DNA of 64,000 nt from Dipteris shenzhenensis (taxonomy: Eukaryota > Polypodiophyta > Polypodiopsida > Gleicheniales). The DNA lies in the NCBI GenBank assembly GCA_047967505.1, contig CM106538.1; one strand, 5' to 3'. Positions 47,741 to 59,054 of this stretch are shown here, piece by piece. Made by a program: the position numbers and the translations under genes. The notes below the pieces were generated by a model. It saw nothing but the letters and a program-made list of their open reading frames with translations. It was not told where the DNA came from and did no database searches. Each line of letters starts with the position of its first letter. Within the stretch, counting starts at the first letter, position 1.

Positions 47741-49960
47741 ATAATAGCAAGCCCAAGCATACTTAAGGGGAAGTCTTTGCCCAATAAAATATGGTTGGAT
47801 GATATTATGTGTTGCCAACTATGTGCTCAATCAAGCACCCACTCGGGCATTGAAGACTATGACCCCTTATGAAGCATGGACAGGCCACAAGTCTGTAATT
47901 TCACACATGCGAGTGTTTGGATCTCTTGCATATGCACATGTACCCTCTCAGCTCAGGCAAAAGCTTGATGATAAGGCCATCAAATGCATTTTCATTGTCT
48001 ATAGCTCACAAAGCAAAGGATACAAGTTATTTCAGCCTAGCACAGGTAACTGTCAGTAGAGACGTGGTTTACTTTGGCTGACCGTAAAAAACAGACATCA
48101 GTAGAAGCCTCTGATGTATTTGATGCCATACTACCCTTCCCAAATATCGATGACTTTGCCAGGTCCCGCTCCAAATGCTTCTAGCAGCTCACCGCCTCCT
48201 CCTGTTGCCAATGTTCAGCCTGATTTGCAGCCACATGATGATCATGCTATTGAACAAGCAGTTACAGAGGAATGGGCTGTCATTAGAGAACAGAAACAAG
48301 TTCCAAGGTGGCTCTTGGATATTCTACCAGACAGCAAGCAAGCTGAGCCCTTGGCTACCCACATTGGATGTGGTAAAAACCAAATGGATGCCACTTTTCT
48401 TCATGTTGCTTTGATTGCTACTGCCTGCAATAAGGAACCTCTTTGTCATAATGATGCATTTGATAGCAGGGAATGGATGGATGCCATGAAAGCTGAACTT
48501 GATTCCATTCATGCAAATGGCACATGGGAGTTGTGTGACTTGCCAGCAGTCAAGCGTTCCTTAGGCACTAAGTGAGTCTACAAATTAAAGCAAAAGCTGA
48601 TGGCAGTGCTGACCACTGCAAAGCCCACCTTATTGTGATAGGCTATGCCAAAGCAACATGGCATTGACTTTGAAGAGACATTCGCTCCCACTTCACGCAT
48701 CACGACCATTTAGTGTGTCATTGCTTTTGCATCCCACAGGCATTGGGAGGTCCATCAGTTGGACATTAAGACAGCTTTCCTTCACGGAGATTTACTTAAA
48801 GAGACCTATGTCACTCAGCCTCCAACATTTGAAATTGTAGGTTCTGAAATTAAGTTATGCTGGCTAAAAAAGGCCCTCTATGGTTTGAAGTAGGCACCGT
48901 GGGCATGGTATGCCAAGATACATTCTTTGTTGCTATGCCTTGGGTTTCAGAACAACCCTACAGAGGCCACTCTTTATGTCTGGAAGAGTGAATCAGAATT
49001 TCTGATTTTGATTCTTTATGTGGATGACATGCTTATCACTCGGCCAAACACTCAAAAAATTGCAGATTTCAGGGCAGATTTGCAAAAATCATTTGCGATA
49101 TGCGCCAATTGCACTACTATTTGGGCATCCAATTTGGTAATGTTAAGGGGGGCATAATGATGAATCAATCCAAATATATTGGATAGCTCTTGCAATGCTT
49201 CCAATCGAGATTTGTAATCCGTTTCTAATCCATTGGAACCTGGCTTCCGTTTCTCCACCGAAGATGGAAGTGCCCCATTTGATGCCACTCTTTACCAACG
49301 GATTGTGGGCTGCCTTATTTACTTATGTCATACCCAGCCTGATTTGCAGTCTACCGTTTCCCAATTAAGCACGTACATGCACAAGCCCAACACACAGCAT
49401 TGGCAGGGAGTGAAGCGCGTGTTCCGTTACTGAAGGCCACACAGCATTTGGGGCTGTTCTATAGTGATTAGTCTTCACTAGATTTGCATGCATTCACGGA
49501 CAGTGATTGGGCAAGCTGTTATGACACCTATCACACAGTAGCAATTGTTTCATACTTGGCATTCATGCATCTCTTGGCTCAGCAAGAAGCAGCCTACAGG
49601 TGCCACTTCTAGTTGTGAAGCTAAGTATAGGGCAACCTTTCACAGCTACAGTAGAGTGTGTTTGGCTCCGTAAGTTACTCTCACATCTTCATGTCAGCCA
49701 AGACACTTCTACGATCATCTACACTAACAGCCAGAGTACTTTGGCCATTGCGTGTAATGCTATCTTTCATGCGTGTACCAAGCACATAGAGGTGCACTAT
49801 CATTATGTTCAAGAGCGCCTGTCAGCTGGAGTTGTCCTACTTTTGAGAACGCCTGTCAACTGGAGATATACAGTTTTCCCATGGAGGATAACTTAGCAAA
49901 TCTCTTTTAGAAGGCTGTACCACAACCCAATTTTGAGGCCTTTCAACACGCCTTACACTT
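47741..49960 (+). mobile_element. Ty1/copia pol fragment, decayed
   Basis: Reads from the integrase C-terminal part (YVLNQAPTRALKTMTPYEAW, then KAIKCIFIVYSSQSKGYKLF, 47810-48040), through the reverse transcriptase (REWMDAMKAELDSI; EETFAPTSRITTI; HQLDIKTAFLHGDLL; active site YVDD at 49017-49028) to RNase H (FTDSDWASC near 49496). Many stops (e.g. TGG to TGA at about 48572 and TAG at 48710) and frameshifts. It is a diverged relative of the copia at 58.7 kb. No LTRs found. Confidence 0.8.
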
Positions 49961-51040
49961 GGCACCATTTATTACATGATGTTGGTCTCCCTGTATAATC
50001 ATAGGTTGCTACATCCATCTTGGACGAATATGTGCAACCATGATATAGTTTCTAGGTAGACCTGGATTTATATTGGATACCTCAGCGATATCATGGAGGT
50101 GAATCTATTAGCACTTAACCTTGGTATGGCCTTGTAGGCCAATTCGGATCAGTCAACCCTCAGGTTGACTTCATTGGTCAACAATTTTGGTTGATTTTGG
50201 GGCCTATATTGGCCGCCACTTGTCCTTTCTCATTATCCATTTGCAAGTGCTCTAGTTGCCTCAGCATGTTGTTTTCTTTCTTGTATTCCATCTCCATTCC
50301 ATTGCTCCCCACACCCAACAAAGATAAGTTTTCATTTTGGTTTTCTAGTCCATAAGAAATCCAAGTTTTTAATTTCTTGTGAACAGAAAAATATAACACA
50401 AAAGAGGCTTTTACTAAAGAGTGTAAGTCTTGTGTGAGTGCTATTCGATTATGGCTAGTTCTAGTGTGCTTCTATGCCTTGCATGGAGAGCCATGATCTG
50501 GTTGGTCTTGAGTTGTATGCTTTGTATACAAAAAAGTCGACCAAACATTTAGAGACTCAAAGTCTAGCACAGGTTTCATGTGCATCTAAACCTGTGGATA
50601 TTTTGGCCATGAGGGATTGGCTTGGAGGAAGTGTCTACTGCCTAGGACTCCCTACTGGCCGCGGGGAGTGGCCTAGAGAAAGTGTCAACTTCCTAGAAGT
50701 CCCTAGTTCCATTTCTAGAGCACCCGCTAGGCCCAAGTGCTAGGGCACGGCAACACTAAGAGGGGTCCAAAAGTTGGGCCCAAGGAAAGCCAATGTTTCA
50801 TTGGTTAGGAGGGGTTAGGACTTTAATGTGGGGGCAAACCAGCTGTTTTATTGGTTTGGAGGATTAGAGCATTAATGAGGGGCCATGTGGCAATCCCCCG
50901 TGCATGCTTCTTCCCCCCTTCACCCTCCTACACGTTTTTCAAGGTAAATTCTTGATTGTACGGCTGATTTGCTTGTTGGCACACATGCCTTTGCTGTCCC
51001 TTTGCCTCAGTTTTGCTGCCTTCACACCTTCCAAGGGACT
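49961..51040. other. Unassigned intron sequence
   Basis: Two CCAAT-like ATTGGTTAGG/ATTGGTTTGG words at about 50797 and 50854 upstream of the GTAC-containing duplication hint at LTR-like promoter DNA, but ends and primer site were not found. Confidence 0.3.
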
Positions 51041-51430
51041 GCAAGGTTGCTGTACAGAACCCATACAGCCCGTACGGATCAATTAAGGCTGTACGGGTGA
51101 CTTCAACACTGCTTTTGATGTACGGACTGCTTGGGCACGCATCCCAAGGTCCCTTCCCTGCTCTAGAACTCCTAGCACACAGTCCCAGGCCCATTCACTG
51201 CTGTATGGTGATTTCTGCAAGTGGCATGCACCCGTACGGATCAATTAAGGCTGTACGGGTGACTTCAACACTGCTTTTGATGTACGGACTGCTTGGGCAC
51301 GCATCCCAAGGCCCCTTCCCTGCTCTAGAACTCCTAGCACACAGTCCCAGGCCCATTCACTGCTGTATGGTGATTTCTGCAAGTGGCATGCACCCGGAGC
51401 GTGTTTCTGGAAGCTGTACGAGCTGTTGGT
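51041..51430 (+). repeat. 162-bp tandem duplication with CCGTAC/GTACGG hairpins
   Basis: Two near-identical 162-bp units (51069-51230 and 51231-51392). Each unit starts with CCCGTAC, 15 bases, GTACGGG: a perfect 7-bp inverted repeat. A further GTACGG lies 26 bases on. Eight GTAC tetranucleotides occur in 390 bp. Because 162 is divisible by three, a plus-strand frame stays open through both copies; I regard that as chance. Confidence 0.9.
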
Positions 51431-53081
51431 GCATCTCCGGAGCCCTTGTGGCTGATGTTTTAGCCTTTTTCTCCTGTTTCTAGCCTCTACACCCATGAGC
51501 TTTGCTCTTCTTTCTATTCTCAGCTCCCAGAACCTGTATCTCTCTCATTCTCTCTCTTTTCCCTTGGCTGGGAGTCATTTCTACACCCCTAGGGGCCTGG
51601 GCAGAGGATAGGTGCAGGAAAGAGCTTGCCTCTTCCATGGACAGCGGGTATGGATATTCTGACTTCCTTTTGGTTTGCATTTGCTATCTTAGAAGCTTGT
51701 TGCTTGGCATTTCATTGTTTGGAGTTCTTTCTGGGCATTACAGGCTATAGGCAGATACCCAGTCACAAAGGGTATGCCTAATTGGTGCCACAAGGACAGT
51801 GTGTTGCATTTTTTTATGCCTTGAGACTTTTTGAGCATTTGTTTTGGACTTGTGGAATGCAATGTCACTCACAGTTGGACACAAATTTAGCCTTACCTTG
51901 GCAGTTGGGTGCTAGCGTGCATTGGAATTGGATGCATTTTGAAGCCAAGTGTTGGCTTGTGCAGTGGACTGCTCGTGTAGCAGAGGGCAAAGGTGAGCCC
52001 TTAATGTAAGAACATTATTTTCCATTGCCAAAGGAATTAAATAAATGCCGAAAGGGACAGCCAAGGTATTTGGGGCCAGTATGGTGTCTCGTATTTGATT
52101 TCATTGAGCAGGGGCACCCTAGCCTCCATCCAGTTTCTTTCTCAAAGTTGTTTCTAAGTGGTTTTGTACTCAATGAAGTGGTTGAAAGATATGCAATGTG
52201 GCTGTAAATGACATGGATGCTAAGCTAGTTACGGTTTACTTCCCTTTAGTTTACTTAAGGCCGGTTTCAGTGCTTTTGCTTGGGATACATTTTGTGCTGA
52301 GTCTCAGGCATGCTGCACCTGCCCTTATTGGTTTGTCTATAAACAGATCAAGCATGCATTTAACTGTAGCTTGTACAAAGCATGCAAATGAAGAATGAAG
52401 CTTCATTCACAGAATTTAGCAGCAATTTGCCAACATAGTAAGGCTCTTAGCTTCAGAAAACGTAATATCTAAACAACTTGATCATAACCTTCAGTGTAGA
52501 TAATGCAGGTCAACTCATACTCTGAAATGAGTGGAATTTCAATTTCAGGATCTTTTGCCATCGACATGATACTATGATTTCTTAGAAATTGAGGCTCCAG
52601 CCATTCAAAACTGTTACGGAAGAACTAGTTTCTTTGAGTTCCTCAATTAACCATTCATTTTCCCTTAGATTCCTGCTTTGCACATTGATGAAGTTCTTCA
52701 ACCATGCACAGAGATTAGGTTAGTTGGCCATTCATACTGGTTCTTAACCCATGCATGAAATCAAAATATTTCAGGTTGATAACACAGAATCATAAAACAA
52801 TGCACCATGAAGCATAAGCTTTGAATTTTTGGCAACTGCTCAGACTTGAAAAAAATACATCAATTGATAGTTCAGCATTCTTCTAAAATCTAGCAGTACA
52901 AACTTTGACTGTGTCAGACTTTGAGATTAAACATGTGTTAGCTTTATGTCAAAATAGGTCCCAGCCAGCAACTCACGCAGATTGTTCCAAAAAAAACAAA
53001 AACCATGCAACCACAATACCATTGGGGGAAGAAAAACATATACAAAAAATCAGACCAAGAAAGAATAGAGATGCTCCTTAC
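51431..53081. other. Unassigned intron sequence
   Basis: Plus-strand open stretches at 51782-52009 and 52025-52207 are of ordinary composition and adjacent, but I recognise no domain. They could be a decayed element or a gene fragment. Beyond 52400 it is AT-rich intron. Confidence 0.35.
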
Positions 53082-53258
53082 CACCCACAAAAGGCTGCGA
53101 GGTTTCCGAGTAGTAATAGAGTTTGTGATAAGCTTGAAGCCCTGATGTGCATCAACAATCTCCACTATCGTCATGGCACCCAATAAGAAAAATACTATTT
53201 CACTTACTTCTGCTGATGATTCTGTCAACTCATTTGTTACTGCATCAGGAGATGAGTC
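53082..53258 (-). CDS. NHD1: NHD1-like antiporter exon, first visible
   Basis: A 177-bp exon of exactly 59 codons in phase 0, beginning DSSPDAVTNELTESSAEVSE, then IVFFLLGAMTIVEIVDAHQG and FKLITNSITTRKPRSLLWV. The helix and loop IVFFLLGAMTIVEIVDAHQGF are hallmark sequence of plant NHD1. The acceptor is TGCAG (53259-53263) and the donor GTAAG (53077-53081), a good consensus. Upstream exons encoding the plastid transit peptide and first helices are not found in 53259-64000, so the preceding intron probably exceeds 10.7 kb. Same strand and order as the other exons. Confidence 0.95.
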
Positions 53259-53399
53259 CTGCACCATCACAAAACAAAATAAAGATTTTCCAGGAGAGCA
53301 AATAAAGAACATGCTTGTCTGACTTAACAAACATTTCAGGTTAGTTGACAATGTAAAGGTGCCACCACCACAATGATTTTTACCAGTCAAAGTTTTAAC

Positions 53400-53462
53400 A
53401 CCCCCAAGTCCCCTCCCCGCCCCTCCTCACTCCCCCCGCCCCCCCCTCCACACACACACAGA
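53400..53462. repeat. C-rich tract with (CA)n
   Basis: A C-homopolymer-rich stretch ending in CACACACACA. On the minus strand it follows the end of the LINE to its right. Confidence 0.8.
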
Positions 53463-53469
53463 TTAACGT

Positions 53470-56398
53470 CCTCGAAAGACCTCATTACGCTAGGGCCCTT
53501 GCTGAGTGCTATGCTAAGCTAACTCAAAAATCAAAACTGAAAGACTGACAAAACTGAAATCTCAAACTCTGAAACCCGATGCTGTGGTGGCTCCTTAGTG
53601 GGCTGCAAAGATATCCCGGATCTGCATCTGTCGAGCTGTCTCTCACTATGGCAGAGGACATGGTCTCCTCAACCTCTGAATCAGATGGGCTATCTCAAGA
53701 GTGACGCCTCATATCTAGCAGTCTCCTTTGAGGAGAGCTGAGATAGGCCGGACGTCAATCATGTGTACTCTGGTCACTCTCCATGTCATGTGTGGTCTCT
53801 GCATCCCTTGCTCAATAGCATCGCTTTGTCTCTCCCCGCTGATCCACAATGCCCTCATATCAGCTAGCTCTTCCTCCTCCACCCCGCTATGTCCTGGAGC
53901 TGACTCAAATGCATAGAAGTCCGTGACGTGTCGCTGTGCTCAGTCTACCTCAGCCTCCTGCAGCGTGGTCCCTTCATGCTGCTCTCTGATATGTCGCAAT
54001 AGTGTCTCTCTGTGTCGTCGCATCTCAATCAGATAGAGCCCAATGTAGACCTGGTTCTCGAACTAGATCAATCATGAGAGTGGACCAAAGCCGTGCACTC
54101 CTGAAAAAGGCAGTGGTATCATCCACGGATCTCATAGCAGGCTGGGCAGACACATAAGAAATGCTCCTCTGTCTTGACCTCTCCCAGCGCGCATAACTTG
54201 CAAATACGTTGCTCTCTAGATATGCATGCAGCTCTCCCTGCCTCAATCCTCAGCTGATGACCAACATTTGTCCAATGGCAATCCTCAATGCATGTGAGAC
54301 TCCTCTATCCTGGAGGTAAAAGGGTCTGATGATGACATCCTCCGATACTCTTAAGAAGTGATCGTGATAGAACTGGATCTTGGTGGGGTCCTCCCCAAAG
54401 TCCGAGACATATGGAGCTTAGTTAATCTCGTCTTATGGGATCCGCTCAGGCGATCTATGCACGTTGCACTAAAAGTGGGGAAGCTTGTCCATCTGAATAT
54501 CGTGACTGACAAACCATGTGGATACGCGTGCATACCATACTGTAACAACCCCACTCTCTACTAGCCATCCGGATGACTCCAATGCTAGCCTCGGCGGTCT
54601 CCAGTTGAGTAAGGCCCACACTGTGTGGAGGAAAGTCAATGTCTGAACAATGCCATCAACCTAGAGAGGTGTCATTGCAAACTCTGCCTGTACTATGTGA
54701 TGTGGGACAGAGGGCTTACTCCGAATCATCCTAGACCCAATAATCACCTGCAGCCGCTTCAATTTCCTCCACTTTGTGCCGAGAGATCACTCCCTTAAAA
54801 AGGAGCTGCATACATGGCGTTCGGCCTCACTAGGATGTCAAAAAGCCAGCCCTTTGTCAGCGGATCCTAAAGGTGCACCTGAAAGCACTGCCTCTCTAGT
54901 CAGGCTACGGTTCCATGTCCTCGTGAGTCATGCCCTGGTTGCAAGGGTCATCATGAAAACTAGCCCTGTGAAGACTACCCCTAGATATGGTACCCTCATC
55001 CCAATCTGATAGACCTCTGGGGCACCAAGTCTCCCTCTGTCGAACTCAAATAGGCTCATCAACCCCCCAAATCGTGACCTCTAGAATATGCATCTCTTAA
55101 AGTCTCTTGATCATATGAGAGAGTGAGACGACTTCCGAAAGTCTACAAAGCATGCATAGACTTTCTGGACTCTCGACTACGCCTTCTCAATGATAGCCCA
55201 TAGAGTGAAGATTTAGTCTAGGGTGGAGTGCTATCTCCGAACTCATGTCTACCCTAGCCATTGATCTCTCTCTCTAGTATCGACCCATAAATTTTGGCCA
55301 AAGTGTGAGTGTGTGGTAGTTCCCCAGTGTCCATAGGGTCCCCTGCTTTGTGTATAGGCACAATGGTGTTAGTACTCTAAACGGGTGGGAAGCCATGGCA
55401 TACATCATGGCTGAACATTTGCGCTAGAATCGGAGTCAAGACCTCCTATCCATGTACGAAATGCTCACACCGTAGCCCCTCATTATCCTGGACTCTCCAG
55501 TTATGGAGCCAACGAAGTGCAACCTATACATTTTGTGCAGTGAAAGAGTGACAAATAGTGCCTTGGGCATAGTGGACATATCAAGTGGTTCTTGCATCGG
55601 GACATTAGAAGTGAGTGCGCATATGTGTGCCAAACATCTTTGTGATGGGAATAGGCACCTTTCCTCAAATAGAAGCCTGCAACCAATGGTGGGATCTCTT
55701 CCTCGAAAAGATCGCATAATCTCATCCATCATGTGTGAGAGGAAAGCCCCCCTCTTACAACGTGTCAATCATCGTGAGATCCGTTGTGTCTCGTATGTCA
55801 TTAGCTAGCTCAAAGCTAGTTCAAGTGCGAGGTGAGATCTAAATTTCTCTACACTCGTTTTGAGGCATCTTTCAGTATCCCAAGCTCTACTACATCAAGC
55901 TCCGGTACTATGAGGAAATCATACGTAAAATCCAGCAGGCCCACTTGTTTTTCTCATGTATGCGCATTGAAGTCTCCAAGGAGAAGGATGTCTCCCTACC
56001 TAGAGAACTCTGTGATGTCATCATATATCGTCTCATACGAGCTGTGTCCATCCATCTGTAGTGACCTCATGGGTGTAGGATGATGTCTCTAGGAGGAAAT
56101 AGCACACTGCAATGAAGATCGGTTGTGCATGCAATAGCTAGTCTCGTATCCACATATGTCGTGCATGCTCCTCTCTCCGTATCACAGATATAAGTTCTCT
56201 CAAATGTGATCTGAAGGGAACTGCTACTCCTCCCGAGTCCTGTATCACGTTGTCTCTCCTCATCTCTCTCCTATATGCTGACCCCCAAATGTGTCATGTC
56301 ACTATGGGCAGCCCCCTCTCTACACTCTCATGTGTCTCATTGTAGAAATTCATGTTTCTGTCGGTGTAGGTCTCTAAGAAACTCCCTGGGTCAGACTC
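53470..56398 (-). mobile_element. LINE ORF2 remnant, minus strand
   Basis: A heavily decayed copy of the family seen at 24-27 kb. Recognisable: a C-terminal segment at 54025-54246; at 55501-55725 VWHTYAHSLLMSRCKNHLICP, parallel to VWHTYAHHLYDVPHQPTPDLI of the 24.0-kb copy and leading into RT; and endonuclease-like text to the right (55850-56100, e.g. the complement of a DFNAH-type motif near 55970). Frames change every 100-250 bp. Confidence 0.5.
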
Positions 56399-56399
56399 A

Positions 56400-56539
56400 A
56401 GAGTGCCATTACAGTTTCACACTACAATCTTCAACCAAAGAGTGCCATTACAGTTTCACACTACAATCTTCAGCCAAAGAGTGCCATTGGGTCAGACCAA
56501 AGAGTGCCATTACAGTTTCACACTACAATCTTCAACCTA
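56400..56539. repeat. 39-bp tandem repeat, three and a half copies
   Basis: AGAGTGCCATTACAGTTTCA begins units at 56400, 56439 and 56501. A shortened unit of 23 bp sits at 56478, containing GGGTCAGACCA, which also occurs just before the array. Confidence 0.92.
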
Positions 56540-56844
56540 TTATGTGCTCTCATTCCGTTAGTTAGACACCGTCATGTGCTGCCTATTCCGCTTCTTCCCT
56601 TTCATCCCTATCTGCCCTCTCTCAAATGATCACTTTGCCGTCTTTGTAGGCTGCCCATTTCCCTTCCTACTTGCTGCCAATACCCACACCATTCCCTCCC
56701 TCCTATCCTCTTGCTGTAGGAGAGTGAGATTATCATCCAAAGAAAATCATGGTGCCCTTCAGCGTTACCATCATGCTCATGAGGGTGGATCTATCTGTGA
56801 CTGTCCATAGTTTCACTACCATGGGCCTCGTCGGTGCATATGCC

Positions 56845-57147
56845 TTACCCACTCTCACATGCTACTTCACAGGTAAGGTTCACCCCAATCTTCACAAATA
56901 GGGCTTCAGCATCTGCCATGAGAGTGTCACCAACTATTAGACCTCTAACCAGCACATTCAATGCCTTGCTGCTCCACCTCTTTTCTTCCTCCAATGTTTC
57001 AGATATAAGCTCCTTTTTGGGTTCTATTGTGCCCTTTTTAACCAGTTCTTTCCATGCAAGAATATCGACTTTTCCTTTTGTGATTTGCTGCGGGAACTCA
57101 GCATGTTTTCCTTGCACGGTTGTTTGTTGGGTGCGGAGGCGACACAC
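56845..57147 (-). CDS. Unrecognised 100-codon open stretch
   Basis: Minus strand, highly charged in its first half (GKVDILAWKELVKKGTIEPKK; ETLEEEKRWSSKALNVLVRG). The composition looks protein-like, unlike the many low-complexity frames around it. I recognise no family. It could be an exon fragment, the 5' region of the neighbouring minus-strand LINE, or chance. It does not resemble the missing N-terminal part of NHD1. Confidence 0.2.
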   Translation of the reverse strand: MCRLRTQQTTVQGKHAEFPQQITKGKVDILAWKELVKKGTIEPKKELISETLEEEKRWSSKALNVLVRGLIVGDTLMADAEALFVKIGVNLTCEVACESG

Positions 57148-58448
57148 GAGAAGGCGATTTCCGCTTCTTCTGTCGATCGATTCACTCTCTGCATTCCTCC
57201 ATGGTCACAAATACTATGTAGAGGCTGACTGAAGATGAGGGCGACGAAGAAGGATGGTATACACACCAAACTATTGAGCATGACGACAGGAATAAGAAAG
57301 CTGTTGGAAGTGACAGAGATGTAAAAGCAGTAGAAAGGTTCAAAAGCAAATGGAGACGGTGACGGAAATCCCTAACCCAATGAGCCAAACGGGATCTAAA
57401 GTTAGACGTCCCGTCAAACAACTGGCTGCATGATAGTGTAGAGTCTCCCGTTCTGGGGCATGATTATCTTGCATTAATAAACCCACAACATTTAAGATGC
57501 CATGTGTCGGCATACAATGCATCTCTTCCACTATCACTAAACAGCTAATTAGCGCTCTTGGTGGCATAAAATTCACCGAGGCATTGTTAACCGAGTAACC
57601 TGCATCCAAAATCACAATTACCCTCTAATACGCTGGGTACCAACAGGATGTAGAATTGTGAAGACAAGAAGAGCTGCTCTCATACTACTTGTAACTAAAG
57701 AAAGGGAAACGGTAGGGAAAGAAAATACTCAATCGGACAAGAACAATCAAAGTTGCCTCTTTATTACCTACACTTACACTGTTCCATGAAGAGAAATAAT
57801 GTTTCATTGTCTCCCCTATGAGTTAACCAGCTCAGCTTTAGATACATCAACCAATGAGTTACCTGACCTATCAGATTGAATTCAAGTTCCAACCCTAGTG
57901 CTACCTACTGTCTCTACAAACTTGGCTAGTACCACCAGCTCAGCTTTAGATACATCAACCAATGAGTTTCCTGACCTATCAGATTGAATTCAAGTTCCAA
58001 CCCTAGTGCTACCTACTGTCTCTACAAACTTTGCTAGTACCATGTTATATAAAGCATACAAAAGAGGCACCATTGCCAGCTTCATGACCCCTGCTCTTAC
58101 GATCAACATTGCCAACTTCATCAAAATCTATCTATTAAATTATTAAACACCTCATGAAGTAATAACAGCTCTTCTTTACATGTGGCACAAAATCAATCCA
58201 ATCTCACAGATTTCCTTGAAACTTGCTACAAGCAGCTAAGGCTAAGTTACTTTCTCAGGCATCAACAATACATACTCCTGTAGTACTAGAGGTGAGGTTA
58301 GACTGTCCCAATTTAAACGGTACTACAAAATAGTCACCCTCTAACCAACCTTTAAAGGTTGCCTTCTCCAACATACGAAAAAAAGATACACTTTTCTCAC
58401 AGGCAAGTAAACATGTCGAAAGAATTGCATAAAGCCTCCCCACTACAT
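57148..58448. other. Unassigned sequence with a tandem duplication
   Basis: Contains a 2 x 108-bp duplication at 57827-58042. Nothing else assignable on either strand. Confidence 0.4.
57827..58042. repeat. Tandem duplication, 2 x 108 bp
   Basis: CCAGCTCAGCTTTAGATACA starts at 57827 and 57935. The copies differ at about two bases. Confidence 0.95.
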
Positions 58449-58732
58449 CATAGTTACCAGGGAGCGGGAATGTTTCGGAAATTTGGGTGCCGAAAATAGG
58501 AACGTTCTCGGAAGGGGGAATGAGGAACAGGAACCGGAACCGGAACGCCCGTCATACATGACACATCATCATATGATATAAAACGATGCTAGAAAATGAA
58601 AGAAACTAACATTTTACAGATTAAAACTTTCTATATAAGCTCTAAAATACCCATTTGAAACTTTCAAAGAGCAAAAAAAAAAACGTTACGGGGCTGCCTT
58701 GCTTCCCAGAACGGCATTCCAGGCGTTTAGGA
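58449..58732. mobile_element. hAT-like terminus, truncated
   Basis: Begins CATAGTTACCAGGGAGCGGG, matching 16 of 20 positions of the right terminal repeat of the hAT at 37944-41442, and is followed by the same kind of subterminal GGAACG/GGAACC array (58500-58545). The element stops at the copia LTR and no right terminus is in the window. The copia probably inserted into it. Confidence 0.6.
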
Positions 58733-58988
58733 TGTTGGAACTGTTAGAATTATTGCTATAATTTAGCAGTGACCAATGTAATGTAATAAGTAGCTTAGGG
58801 GCACTTTTTCCTCACTTACAGGTTTTTCCCCCTAACCACAGTTAGTAAAGTGATAAGGTTTTGTCACTTAGACAAAACCCATCACTCCATTCAGTTGTAT
58901 CTTACTCACTCATCTAATTGCAACTACGTTTTAAGCTCTCTTACTCTCCTGCTTCTTGCTCTCACTGTTGCTCTCTCCCCTTCTCACA
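58733..58988 (+). repeat. Copia 5' LTR
   Basis: About 250 bp, starting TGTTGGAACTG (58733) or TGTTAGAATTATTGC (58742) and ending TTCTCACA at 58988. The next two bases TT precede the primer site. Without the 3' LTR the exact first base and the target duplication cannot be fixed. Confidence 0.8.
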
Positions 58989-58990
58989 TT

Positions 58991-59002
58991 TGGTATCAAA
59001 GC
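58991..59002 (+). other. Copia primer binding site
   Basis: TGGTATCAAAGC, a common variant of the tRNA-Met primer site in plant copia elements. Confidence 0.8.
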
Positions 59003-59054
59003 AGGTTCACCCTGCTCCCTGCTCCTTGCCCGAAAGCTTTAGCCCACTCCTTGT

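Noticed and set aside
51013-51483. 156-codon frame with an internal 54-residue repeat
   Set aside because: The repeat is a DNA-level 162-bp tandem duplication that happens to be divisible by three. No family resemblance.
53259-58448. Missing upstream NHD1 exon
   Set aside because: I searched the minus strand for the expected hydrophobic segment before the first visible exon (AF-N--GVGLLMA--LWVIRS type) and did not find it before the copia, so it is presumed to lie beyond the window.
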